From positions 37,776-101,775 of the forward strand of contig CAYPET010000008.1 in NCBI GenBank assembly GCA_964409905.1: DNA of 64,000 bases. The letters are read 5' to 3'. The stretch's first letter is position 1. Each line of letters starts with the position of its first letter. The DNA is from JAGNRR01 sp964409905. GTDB taxonomy: Bacteria; Bacteroidota; Bacteroidia; Chitinophagales; Chitinophagaceae. The position numbers were made by a program, and so were the translations under genes. Shown piece by piece: positions 35,298-44,494 of this stretch. The notes beneath the pieces are model-generated. The model was given only the letters and a program-made list of their open reading frames with translations. It was not told the DNA's origin and searched no databases.

Positions 35298-37631
35298 CTA
35301 TTTATTTTTTAGCAACCATCGCTTGCCGATCTCCTTCGGTTTGTCGAGCCATGCAAGCAAAACGGGCAAAATGGTCAGGTTGGCAACCATAGCCCATAGT
35401 AGAGTTATAGAAGTAAGCAAACCAAGAAAACGTGTGCCATCAAACTGTGAAAACAAAAACACGATGAAACCAACAGCCAAGATGAAGGATGTAAATAAAA
35501 TACTGATGCCAGTTTCCTTTATGGTATGCCTTACAGTATCGGCCACATGATATTCAAAACGTGGAAGGTCCTGTCGATAGTTCACAATAAATCGAATCGT
35601 AACATCAATGGCAATGCCCAATGCAATGCTGAAAACCAATACCGTTGATGGCTTAAGCGGAATATTAAACCAACCCATAATACCTGCAGTGATGGCCAAT
35701 GGAATTGTGTTCACCACTAATGCAATAAATACGGTTCGCCATGATTTAAAAAGGAAAAACATACAAACAAAAATCATTCCCAATGCCAACAGAATACTAT
35801 CACGTAAACTATTAATAATAAATCGGCTACCCTCCAAAAAAACAACACTTGTTCCCGTAAAGGAAACCGTGTACTTATCTTTATCAAATATCTCATCAGC
35901 ATTTTTGCGAACGACTCCCAGTAATTGCGGTAGTCTTTTTGAACCAACATCGGCAATGTTGATACTAATTCGGGCTAACCGTTTATCATCGTCTACAAAA
36001 GATTTTATTAATTGAGATAACTCTCCATTATTCGCACCAGATTCCATTTGCAAATAGGGCGCCACGAAGGATATATCATACATATTGGGGACCGCATAGT
36101 TCAACGAGTCACCGTCATAATATGCTTGCTTGACAAATTTGAGCAGTTCGATATAAGAAAGTGGTTTACCAAACTCCTTGATATTATGCATGGACTCAAC
36201 CAAGTTGTTCATTTTAGTAATTGTTCCTAAGCTCGTGACCCGATTCTTCTTTTTGGCATCGATAAGAATTTCCAGTGGCATAATGCCAGTAAATTCTTTC
36301 TCAAAGAATTGCAAGTCTCTATATATTTTATCATCTTTTGGTAAATCATCTACAATATGTCCAATTTGCTCAAGCCTTGTAATACCAAGCACTGATATTA
36401 GCACCATTATTGCTGATACAAACATCACCGTTTTCTTGTGATTAAAACTCCAATGTTCAATCTGCTGAAGAAACTTTGCTATAAGCTTATTATCCAAGTA
36501 TTTCGTGTGACGGGTTTTGGGTTCTTTTAAGTAAGAAAATATTGCAGGTAAAGCAAGCAGGGAAATAATAAAAACGGACAATATACTAAGTCCTGCCACC
36601 AAGCCAAACTCTTTAAGTATATTGCTATAGGTAAAATAGAAAACGCCAAAACCAATCATAGTCGTGAGATTGGTAAAAAGTGTGACTATGCCCATTCGTT
36701 CTACCATACGTTTAATGGCTGATATTTTTTCGCCTGTTTCAGCATATTCAGAATGATACTTATTTAAAAAATAGATACAATTTGGCAAGCCAATGACAAC
36801 AATTAATGGAGGCAACAGGGCTGTAAGTAAAGTGATTTTATAGCCACACAAAACTAAAATAGCCACCGACCACACAACCCCCATAATAACCACAGCCATA
36901 GAGTACAACACCGCCATGACCGAACGAAAAAATAGCAACAAAATAACCGATGTGAAGATCAAGGAAATAATTAGTATGAATTTCATTTCCATTTTAACGG
37001 CTTCTGCAAAGCGTGTCCGAATGTAGGGCAGACCGGAATAATGCAAATTTGTATTAGTGGCCTGCGAGAATCCGGCACTAATCTTTTCAATCTCATTTAC
37101 CAACTTTATACGTGCAGGCGAATTGACTATAGCAGGTTTCAAGTATATGGCCGTTAGATAGCATTTTGATTCAGCATTGTATAGCAAGCCTTTATAAAAT
37201 GGAAGATTTAAGAAAATAGTTACACTACCGCTATCAACCCCATGCTGAAACACGGCATAAGATTTTAACGAAGTCTTATTACCAGTATCCACTTTTACCA
37301 AGTTAATCGCATCCGCAATACTCAAAATATTATCGACACCATCGACTTTTTTTATTTCAGCAGACCATTTTTTAAATTGATTAAAGAAATTCGGCTCGAA
37401 AAAATTGTCTTTCTGAAAACCAACGACCAACATGGTTCCGTCCTGACCAAATTGTGCTTTGAATTTTTGATAATCTTTATACTTTTTACTAGATGTAGGT
37501 ATAGCATTATTGAACTCGTAGCTCATTTGTACCTTGGCCGCCTGAAAACCCATAAAAACTGTAATCGCTAATAACCCCAACAGGATATATAGTCGATATC
37601 GTATAATAAAAACAGCAAGACTATGCCACAT
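35298..37631 (-). CDS. RND superfamily exporter, MMPL/HAE3 type
   Basis: A 777-residue protein with the half-size HAE3 layout: helix 1, periplasmic loop, helices 2-6 (sterol-sensing-like), a second periplasmic loop, and helices 8-12 ending at LPVLLAWLDKPKEIGKRW. The motif VFSIALGIAIDVTIRFIVNY holds the helix Asp of this family. Relatives move hopanoids or other lipids across the periplasm. The ATG at 37631 is used because the alternative TTG at 37640 lies inside the -7 promoter element. It is divergent from porZ. Confidence 0.92.
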   Translation of the reverse strand: MWHSLAVFIIRYRLYILLGLLAITVFMGFQAAKVQMSYEFNNAIPTSSKKYKDYQKFKAQFGQDGTMLVVGFQKDNFFEPNFFNQFKKWSAEIKKVDGVDNILSIADAINLVKVDTGNKTSLKSYAVFQHGVDSGSVTIFLNLPFYKGLLYNAESKCYLTAIYLKPAIVNSPARIKLVNEIEKISAGFSQATNTNLHYSGLPYIRTRFAEAVKMEMKFILIISLIFTSVILLLFFRSVMAVLYSMAVVIMGVVWSVAILVLCGYKITLLTALLPPLIVVIGLPNCIYFLNKYHSEYAETGEKISAIKRMVERMGIVTLFTNLTTMIGFGVFYFTYSNILKEFGLVAGLSILSVFIISLLALPAIFSYLKEPKTRHTKYLDNKLIAKFLQQIEHWSFNHKKTVMFVSAIMVLISVLGITRLEQIGHIVDDLPKDDKIYRDLQFFEKEFTGIMPLEILIDAKKKNRVTSLGTITKMNNLVESMHNIKEFGKPLSYIELLKFVKQAYYDGDSLNYAVPNMYDISFVAPYLQMESGANNGELSQLIKSFVDDDKRLARISINIADVGSKRLPQLLGVVRKNADEIFDKDKYTVSFTGTSVVFLEGSRFIINSLRDSILLALGMIFVCMFFLFKSWRTVFIALVVNTIPLAITAGIMGWFNIPLKPSTVLVFSIALGIAIDVTIRFIVNYRQDLPRFEYHVADTVRHTIKETGISILFTSFILAVGFIVFLFSQFDGTRFLGLLTSITLLWAMVANLTILPVLLAWLDKPKEIGKRWLLKNK

Positions 37632-37637
37632 TGCGGG

Positions 37638-37645
37638 CAAATATA
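37638..37645 (-). promoter_or_regulatory. Promoter of the MMPL exporter (-7 TATATTTG)
   Basis: An exact TAnnTTTG match, six bases before the ATG at 37631, with CTTG (three of four to TTTG) 18 bases upstream at 37664-37667. It overlaps the alternative TTG start and rules it out. Confidence 0.6.
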
Positions 37646-37698
37646 CACAGCCCCGTAAAATTACAAGCCGCCCGATACTACAGCCCCCTATTTTTCGT

Positions 37699-37706
37699 TA
37701 GTTTTG
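37699..37706 (+). promoter_or_regulatory. Promoter -7 element of porZ (TAGTTTTG)
   Basis: An exact TAnnTTTG match, two bases before the ATG at 37709 and eight before the ATG at 37715. The geometry favours the second ATG. It lies 53 bases from the divergent MMPL element. Confidence 0.5.
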
Positions 37707-37714
37707 GTATGATT

Positions 37715-39991
37715 ATGAAATATGCGTTTTATCTGATATTGGCTAGCTGCATACTGCAAGCAAAAGCTCAAGATGCGCCTATTGGTAGCTGGACCACTCA
37801 CTTCTCTTATCAGTCTGCGCGTACCGTAGCCTATGATGGAGATGATTATATCTATACCGCCAATGAAAATCTGTTCCGTTATTCGATAAGTCAACAATCT
37901 TTTGATATTTACTCCAAAGTGAATGGCCTAAGTGATATTGGTATAAAACTTGTTCGATATAATAAGCTAGATAATTATTTACTCATCATTTACGACAATG
38001 GAAACATTGATATCATGCAGGATAATAATATCATCAATATTGCCGATATCAAGAGTTTTAATACCAGCGGTAGTAAAAGTATTAATGATGTTTACTTCTA
38101 CAATCGCCTCGCCTACCTGTCAACCGATTTTGGAGTAGTCGTGTTAAATCCAGCCAGACGGGAAATTAAAGAGACCTATGTCTTGCAATTAGGGAGTAAC
38201 GTTGCCCAGGTAAATTCTTTCACATTGTATAAAGGCCAGTTTATAGCAGCAACTAATTTGGGCTTATTCTCAGCCAATGAAAACTTGCCTGTTTTACAAG
38301 ATTTTACAAATTGGGATCTATTGGATAATAAAGAATACAGCCAGCTAATGAGTCACCCAACCGATTATTTATTTGCTTCGGCTGACAATCTTATGCTTTT
38401 TGCAAACGGTACCGTAGTGACAAATTGGGACACAATTGCTACATCCACATCTCCCATTGTCCGCATTGTGGAGGGTGCCAAGCATGTTTATTTTTTAGAG
38501 AATGGCAACTCCCAACGACGCATTCACTCATTTGATGAAAGTGGGCAGCCCGTTGAACAATATGATTTTCTCAACGCATTTGACCTAGCCGAAACAGCCA
38601 CAACTTTTTATGCCGCTGATGGATGGCGGGGATTGTTACACGTAACAGCACCGGGGAATTACTTGCCACTGACCCCCGAAGGCCCCTATTCTAATTCTGC
38701 CTTCAACTTAGCCATAGCCGATAATGCGTTATTTATGTGTAGTGGTGGTCATAATGCCTGGATATACAATTACCAGCGAGAGGGCATCTCAAAATATGAT
38801 TACCAATCATGGTCCTTTTACAATCAATATGAAGGCATTGCCGCAATGGATAGCATCTTAGATATTCTTGATGCCACCATAGATGTCAGAAACAATTACT
38901 TATATGCTGCTTCGTTTGGCGGTGGTTTGCTAGAAATAAAACCCAATGGCGATGTAAACGTCTTTAAAGATAATGGCGTACTCCAACCATTTGGCGGCCC
39001 AAACATATTTAGAATTGTTGACCTACATTTCGATGAACAACATAATTTATGGATGTCCAATTATGGCTCGTCTGAGCCACTTGTTGTAAAAAAAGCAGAT
39101 GGAAGTTGGCAATCTTACGCTATGCCTTATGCTCCGGGAACAGTTGAGCGCACCGCTTCTGAAATAGTTATAGACGATTTCAATCAAAAGTGGATGGTAG
39201 CACCCCGCAATGTTGGGCTATTTGTATTTAGCGACAATAATACCCTTGACAATAAAGCTGATGATGTATCTAAACTGCTCCGTCAAGGCAAAGGCTTTGG
39301 TAATTTGCCCACAAATAATGTGAATTGTATAGCAAAGGATAAAGACGGTGCAATTTGGGTAGGAACTACTGATGGTATTGCCATTTTCAATTGTCCAGGC
39401 AATATTTTCAACGCTTCAGGCTGTGATGCAGAACTTCGAATTGTGCAATATGATGCTAATGCCGGTTTATTGTTTCAAAACGAAATTGTCAACACAATTG
39501 CTATTGATGGAGCAAATAATAAATGGATAGGAACCGGCAATGGGGTGTGGCAAATAAGCAATGATGCTGAAACGATTTTAAAACGTTTTACCATTGACAA
39601 CAGCCCATTACCTTCCAATGAGATTAATAAAATAGTTGTGCACCCACAAAGTGGCGACGTATTTATAGCTACCACAAAGGGCTTAATATCATATCGTTCT
39701 GAAGCAACAGAGGGAGCATCAACCCAAGAAAACATTCTCGTTTATCCCAACCCTGTACCGAGCGGCTATACCGGAACAATTGCCATAAAAGGTTTAACAA
39801 GTAATGCCGATGTTCGGATTACTGATGCCTCCGGCCAACTGGTTTACCGCGTAAAGGCACAAGGCGGCCAAGCAGTGTGGAACGGCCAAACATACACAGG
39901 CCAACGTCCAATGTCAGGCATATATTATGTATTTGTGACAGATAGCGAAGGAAAAGAGACAAAGTCAGCAAAATTTATTTTTCACGAATAA
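37715..39991 (+). CDS. porZ: PorZ-like type IX secretion component
   Basis: A 758-residue secreted protein with a signal peptide (KYAFYLILASCILQAKAQ), two seven-bladed-type beta-propellers of the Reg_prop kind (for example GAIWVGTTDGIAIFN, NKWIGTGNGVWQIS), and a C-terminal sorting-type domain starting VYPNPVPSGYTG and ending ETKSAKFIFHE. PorZ in Porphyromonas sits on the surface and hands anionic LPS to the sortase PorU. Length, the early WTTHFSYQSARTVAYDGD and the adjacent recO all match PorZ. A two-component-style propeller protein is the alternative. Confidence 0.85.
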   Translation: MKYAFYLILASCILQAKAQDAPIGSWTTHFSYQSARTVAYDGDDYIYTANENLFRYSISQQSFDIYSKVNGLSDIGIKLVRYNKLDNYLLIIYDNGNIDIMQDNNIINIADIKSFNTSGSKSINDVYFYNRLAYLSTDFGVVVLNPARREIKETYVLQLGSNVAQVNSFTLYKGQFIAATNLGLFSANENLPVLQDFTNWDLLDNKEYSQLMSHPTDYLFASADNLMLFANGTVVTNWDTIATSTSPIVRIVEGAKHVYFLENGNSQRRIHSFDESGQPVEQYDFLNAFDLAETATTFYAADGWRGLLHVTAPGNYLPLTPEGPYSNSAFNLAIADNALFMCSGGHNAWIYNYQREGISKYDYQSWSFYNQYEGIAAMDSILDILDATIDVRNNYLYAASFGGGLLEIKPNGDVNVFKDNGVLQPFGGPNIFRIVDLHFDEQHNLWMSNYGSSEPLVVKKADGSWQSYAMPYAPGTVERTASEIVIDDFNQKWMVAPRNVGLFVFSDNNTLDNKADDVSKLLRQGKGFGNLPTNNVNCIAKDKDGAIWVGTTDGIAIFNCPGNIFNASGCDAELRIVQYDANAGLLFQNEIVNTIAIDGANNKWIGTGNGVWQISNDAETILKRFTIDNSPLPSNEINKIVVHPQSGDVFIATTKGLISYRSEATEGASTQENILVYPNPVPSGYTGTIAIKGLTSNADVRITDASGQLVYRVKAQGGQAVWNGQTYTGQRPMSGIYYVFVTDSEGKETKSAKFIFHE

Positions 39992-40001
39992 TATACGCAA
40001 C

Positions 40002-40727
40002 TTGTTAAAAAATACACAGGGACTTGTATTGCGGAATATAAAATATGGCGAGACCAGTCTGATCAGTACAATCTATACCCGCGACTTTGGCATGCAAGCC
40101 TACATCGTACGGGGTGCTCGATCAAACAAAAAAACAGGCATCAAAGCAAATTATTTTCAAATTGGTCAATTTTTAGACTTGACTGTTTATCATAAACCTG
40201 ACAAGAATATACAGTACTTAAAAGAAGTGAAGCTAAATGCTGAACAAGCTATTCAATCACAAAATATCATCCGGCAAAGTGTGGTGCAGTTCTGTTGCGA
40301 ATTGATATTGCGCTGTATACAAGAAGAAGAGACCAATGCGCAACTGTACACATTTTTATATTCATTCTTTCAAGATGTAAAACAGCTAAATAGTTATAAG
40401 TTAAGCCTGGCCCCCATTAAATTCATCGTTCAATTTGCTTCAAAAATTGGTTTTGAAATACATAATAATTACACAGCGGAACTACAATTTTTTGATGCGT
40501 TAAATGGCAACTTTTGCCAGGAAATAAGTTTGAACCAATATATCGCCAATTTGCCGGCTTCACAATTGATAGCAAACTGTTTGTCAAAAAAAGAGCACAT
40601 CAACAGTACTAATAAAACCCGGGAAGAGGCACTACACGCACTCATTCTATTTCTGCGGTTACAGATTGAACAGATGGGCGAAATAAAATCGGTGGCTATT
40701 TTACATCAAATATTACATTCAACTTAG
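40002..40727 (+). CDS. recO: DNA repair protein RecO
   Basis: A 241-residue recombination mediator that loads RecA with RecR at gaps. It has the N-terminal OB fold (TQGLVLRNIKYGETSLISTIYTRDFGMQAYIVRGAR) followed by a helical domain. The C-terminal zinc-finger cysteines of some RecO proteins are missing. The start is TTG at 40002, ten bases after the porZ stop, and no ATG gives a full OB fold. porZ-recO pairing is common in Bacteroidota. Confidence 0.93.
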   Translation: MLKNTQGLVLRNIKYGETSLISTIYTRDFGMQAYIVRGARSNKKTGIKANYFQIGQFLDLTVYHKPDKNIQYLKEVKLNAEQAIQSQNIIRQSVVQFCCELILRCIQEEETNAQLYTFLYSFFQDVKQLNSYKLSLAPIKFIVQFASKIGFEIHNNYTAELQFFDALNGNFCQEISLNQYIANLPASQLIANCLSKKEHINSTNKTREEALHALILFLRLQIEQMGEIKSVAILHQILHST

Positions 40728-40780
40728 CCTTGCGCGTGCATTCATCTTTATTTTCGTAGCAATAATCAAAACAGGAAAGG

Positions 40781-41650
40781 ATGAGTTTATCCAAAATAAG
40801 AATGGGTGGGGTGCCCGAGCATTTTAATGTTCCGATACACTTAGCTCATGAAAATGGCGAGTTTGCAAAACGAGGATTAGATGTTATATGGAAGGATTTT
40901 ACGGGAGGGACTGGACAAATGACAAAGGCCTTGCGTGAAGATGAAATTGATGTTTGTATACTACTCACAGAAGGCATCATTGCAGATATAATAAAAGGCA
41001 ACCCAAGTAAAATAATTAGTGAATACGTAATAACCCCCCTGACCTGGGGAATTCACACGGCTGCCGACAACCCATTGAAATATCATCAGAAAATTTATGA
41101 TAAACAATATGCCATTAGTCGATTTGGATCAGGCTCGCATCTGATGGCTATTGTAGATGCTAACCTAAAAGGAAAAACCTTGAATGAAGAACAGTTCACT
41201 ATCGTAAAAAATTTGGATGGGGCATTGGCTTCACTGAGCAAACATGAGACCGATGTTTTTTATTGGGAAAAATACACCACCAAGCCATGGGTAGATCAGG
41301 GCATCTTAAAGCGCATCGGCGAATTTATTACACCATGGCCTTGCTTTATGATTGCAGCAACCAATAAGATATTAGCCGAACAGCCCGAAAATGTCATCCG
41401 ATTGCTACGGGTTATACACGATAGCTGCGATGCCTTTATGCAGCAACACGAGGAGGCTATCCGAATTGTAAGCGAACTCCTGAATCAGAAGCCGGAGGAT
41501 GTTACAAGATGGTATCATAGCACCGAATGGTCGATACACGGCTGGGTAAGCGAAAAGATGTTAAAAAGCGTTACCTACTATTTAAAAGCTGCCGAAATCG
41601 TTGAGCAAGATGCCAGTACCGAAGACCTTGTTTGGGTACGTAAAAAATAA
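40781..41650 (+). CDS. NMT1/THI5-like substrate-binding protein, cytosolic
   Basis: A 289-residue protein with a type 2 periplasmic-binding fold (IRMGGVPEHFNVPIHLAHENGEFAKRGLDV, then GGTGQMTKALREDEIDVCILLTEG). It has no signal peptide and no lipobox, and no ABC permease or ATPase is nearby. It resembles the Ca3427-like group of stand-alone NMT1 proteins known from fungi and bacteria. A purine-rich AGGAAAGG directly precedes the ATG, unusual for this genome. The ligand is unknown. Confidence 0.8.
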   Translation: MSLSKIRMGGVPEHFNVPIHLAHENGEFAKRGLDVIWKDFTGGTGQMTKALREDEIDVCILLTEGIIADIIKGNPSKIISEYVITPLTWGIHTAADNPLKYHQKIYDKQYAISRFGSGSHLMAIVDANLKGKTLNEEQFTIVKNLDGALASLSKHETDVFYWEKYTTKPWVDQGILKRIGEFITPWPCFMIAATNKILAEQPENVIRLLRVIHDSCDAFMQQHEEAIRIVSELLNQKPEDVTRWYHSTEWSIHGWVSEKMLKSVTYYLKAAEIVEQDASTEDLVWVRKK

Positions 41651-41666
41651 ACCCCATTAGACACGC

Positions 41667-43574
41667 TTAAATGCGATGCTGTATAATGTCTGGTATACAC
41701 TCAGGATTCAACAGTGTTGAAATATCCCCCAACTCATATTGATTGCCTTGTGCAATTTTCCTCAGAATACGGCGCATAATTTTTCCCGATCTGGTTTTCG
41801 GCAGCCCTGATACAAATTGAATTTTATCCAGCTTGGCAATAGGACCTATTTGCCGGGCAATCTGCTCGTTAATTTCTTGGCGCAATTGATCCATAGTCTT
41901 TGTAGTCTCGTTCTTTATAGTTACGAAACCATACAAAGCATTCCCCTTAATGTCATGAGGATAGCCAACAACAGCACTTTCTGCTACCAATTCATGTTCA
42001 TCAATGGCATCTTCAATTGGCGCCGTGCCTAGATTATGACCAGATACAATAATGACATCATCAATTCTACCTGTTATTCTGTACAGGCCATCCGCATTTC
42101 GAAAAGCCCCGTCGCCGGTAAAGTAATAGCCTGGAAAAACATTGTAATACGTATCAAGGAATCGTTGATGATCACGCCATATTGATCTTGCCATGCCAGG
42201 CCATGGATATTTGATACATAGAGCGCCTGTTACATTATTATCGGCTAACTCTTGTTTTGTTTCAGCATCCAAAATACATGGTTGTACCCCCGGGAGTGGT
42301 AAGGTGGCAAAAGTTGGCAGTATAGTTTTACTACCAGGTAAAGGCGAAATCATTATGCCACCTGTTTCTGTCTGCCACCACGTATCCATTATCGGACATT
42401 GTTGCCTACCAATATAATGATGGTACCACTGCCAGGCTTCATCATTAATTGGCTCACCCACAGTACCCAATACTTTTAAACTGCTCAAATCATACGATTG
42501 TACGTATTCCACTGATTCTTTGGCTAAAGAACGTATAGCAGTGGGAGCAGTATAAAACTGATTCACCTTATGCTTTTCAACAATAGACCAAAATCTGCCA
42601 ACATCAGGGTAAGAGGGAATTCCTTCAAACATTAATGTAGTAGCCCCATTAGCTAAAGGGCCATACAAAATGTAAGAATGACCCGTAATCCAGCCCACAT
42701 CGGCCGTGCACCAATAAACGTCGTTTGGTTCATAAGCAAAAACATTTTTAAAAGTAAACGCTGCATACACCATGTAGCCGGCAGTTGTATGTAACATTCC
42801 TTTGGGTTTGCCGGTTGAGCCGGAGGTGTACAATATAAACAATGGATCTTCTGCATCCATACTGACTGGGCTACAGTAATGATCCACTTTTTTCAGTGCA
42901 TCACTGAGTAGTATATCTCTTTCTGCATTGAAGTCCACTTCATCAAAAGTTCGTTGCGCAACAATAACCTGCTGAACAGATGGACAAGTTCTTAATGCTT
43001 CATCAATTATCGGCTTTAATTTAATTCTTTTTTCGCCTCTGTACCCACCATCAGCAGTCACCACTACTTTAGCTTCACAATCATTTATTCTAGCCGCTAC
43101 AGCCCCTGCAGAAAAACCCGCAAAAATTACAGAATGGATAGCTCCAATACGCGCACAGGCCAAAACAGCATAAGCCAATTCGGGTATCATCGGCAAATAA
43201 ATTACCACCCGGTCACCTTTTTGAACCCCCTGCGCCTTAAGAACATTGGCAAAGCTGCACACTTTTTCATGCAAGGTTTTATAAGAAATATATTCAGCCG
43301 GTTGCTTTGGATTATTTGGCTCAAAAATGATAGCGGTATGATTAGATTTTTTTTCTAAATGCCGATCAATGCAATTTTCTGTAATGTTGAGCTTGGCATT
43401 AGTAAACCAAGCAAACTTCCCTTTAGCGAAATCAGCGTCTAATACTTGATCCCACTTTTTATGCCAAACAAAATTTTCTCTTGCAATGGCATCCCAGAAT
43501 ACCTCCGGTTTGTCTGCGGATAGCTGATATGCTTGTTCATACCTTCCCTGCGTAGTTAAAGAATAAAAACTCAT
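41667..43574 (-). CDS. acsA: Acetyl-coenzyme A synthetase
   Basis: A 635-residue AMP-forming ligase that makes acetyl-CoA from acetate. Core motifs are present: YTSGSTGKPKGMLHTTAGY (P-loop), MDTWWQTETGGIMISPLPG (adenine site), YYFTGDGAFRNADGLYRITGRIDDVI, and the catalytic, acetylation-controlled Lys in PKTRSGKIMRRILR. Length is normal. It lies 40 bases after the flavin reductase gene and is probably in the same operon as fumarylacetoacetase. Confidence 0.97.
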   Translation of the reverse strand: MSFYSLTTQGRYEQAYQLSADKPEVFWDAIARENFVWHKKWDQVLDADFAKGKFAWFTNAKLNITENCIDRHLEKKSNHTAIIFEPNNPKQPAEYISYKTLHEKVCSFANVLKAQGVQKGDRVVIYLPMIPELAYAVLACARIGAIHSVIFAGFSAGAVAARINDCEAKVVVTADGGYRGEKRIKLKPIIDEALRTCPSVQQVIVAQRTFDEVDFNAERDILLSDALKKVDHYCSPVSMDAEDPLFILYTSGSTGKPKGMLHTTAGYMVYAAFTFKNVFAYEPNDVYWCTADVGWITGHSYILYGPLANGATTLMFEGIPSYPDVGRFWSIVEKHKVNQFYTAPTAIRSLAKESVEYVQSYDLSSLKVLGTVGEPINDEAWQWYHHYIGRQQCPIMDTWWQTETGGIMISPLPGSKTILPTFATLPLPGVQPCILDAETKQELADNNVTGALCIKYPWPGMARSIWRDHQRFLDTYYNVFPGYYFTGDGAFRNADGLYRITGRIDDVIIVSGHNLGTAPIEDAIDEHELVAESAVVGYPHDIKGNALYGFVTIKNETTKTMDQLRQEINEQIARQIGPIAKLDKIQFVSGLPKTRSGKIMRRILRKIAQGNQYELGDISTLLNPECIPDIIQHRI

Positions 43575-43614
43575 ACAGGAATGAAATTACATCAATTGAA
43601 TTCGAATACAAATT

Positions 43615-44487
43615 CTATTCGCCGTAAAAGCAAGCCTGCAGGGCAACATCATCATTACCATTTTCCAATGCCTGCTGTATAAATTCATGCACTTTATGAT
43701 TGTGCAAGGCCATCTGAAACGCTTCTGTAGCAGCCAGTTTTTCAATATCAGCCTGTGTTGGCCTGGCTTCCATATTACCTAATCGCCCTAGATTATTACC
43801 TGTCAAAACGATGCTGTTCCGAATGGCTTCAGGGAGTGCATCTACGCCTATCCCTTTTGTAATTAGTGGCTTCGGAATTTCGAACATAGCTTCTGGGGTA
43901 GCCCGGCAGTACCAGCTTCCACCCATACGCGCTACCAAATCCATTTTCAAAGAATCTATACGACCATTTTCATCAAGATACTTTTCTTCAATATGCATCA
44001 TCACTACCTCACAAATAACGAGGTTGCCTGCTCCGCCACCATCACCCGTTTCAATAATTTGAAGGACTTTACATTCGAGCTGCACAGGAGCCTCTTTTAC
44101 TCTAGGAGGTTTTACTATTTCACTAGGCAATTCAGTAAACCCGCCTTTGACAAATTCATTGACCCCTTTTTCGTAAGCAGTACTTGCCAATGACATTTGC
44201 TCCACCATTGGATAGTTGACAATATTAATCACACACTCCTTTGTTTCTTTCACATTGTCAAACGTGTCTTTATTGGTATTGGTGCGCCCATTGCGTGCCG
44301 GTGAAAAAATAACAATCGGAGGATTGGCACCAAACACATTAAAAAAACTAAATGGACTTAAGTTGACATTTCCCTGCGCATCAACAGTACTGGCAAAAGC
44401 AATCGGCCTTGGTGCTATGGCGCTTAGTAAATGGCCATGCAACTCTGGCACTGATAGGTCCTTGGGATATATAGATTTAAAAGCCAT
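43615..44487 (-). CDS. Flavin reductase family protein
   Basis: A 290-residue FMN-binding split-barrel protein (flavoredoxin/HpaC-like). LSAIAPRPIAFASTVDAQGNVNLSPFSFFNVFGANPPIVIFSP is the diagnostic N-terminus. The C-terminal ~90 residues extend beyond short flavin reductases, as in Bacteroidota relatives. It starts seven bases after the fumarylacetoacetase stop, so it may serve an aromatic hydroxylase of the same pathway. Confidence 0.9.
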   Translation of the reverse strand: MAFKSIYPKDLSVPELHGHLLSAIAPRPIAFASTVDAQGNVNLSPFSFFNVFGANPPIVIFSPARNGRTNTNKDTFDNVKETKECVINIVNYPMVEQMSLASTAYEKGVNEFVKGGFTELPSEIVKPPRVKEAPVQLECKVLQIIETGDGGGAGNLVICEVVMMHIEEKYLDENGRIDSLKMDLVARMGGSWYCRATPEAMFEIPKPLITKGIGVDALPEAIRNSIVLTGNNLGRLGNMEARPTQADIEKLAATEAFQMALHNHKVHEFIQQALENGNDDVALQACFYGE

Positions 44488-44494
44488 ATCGCAT

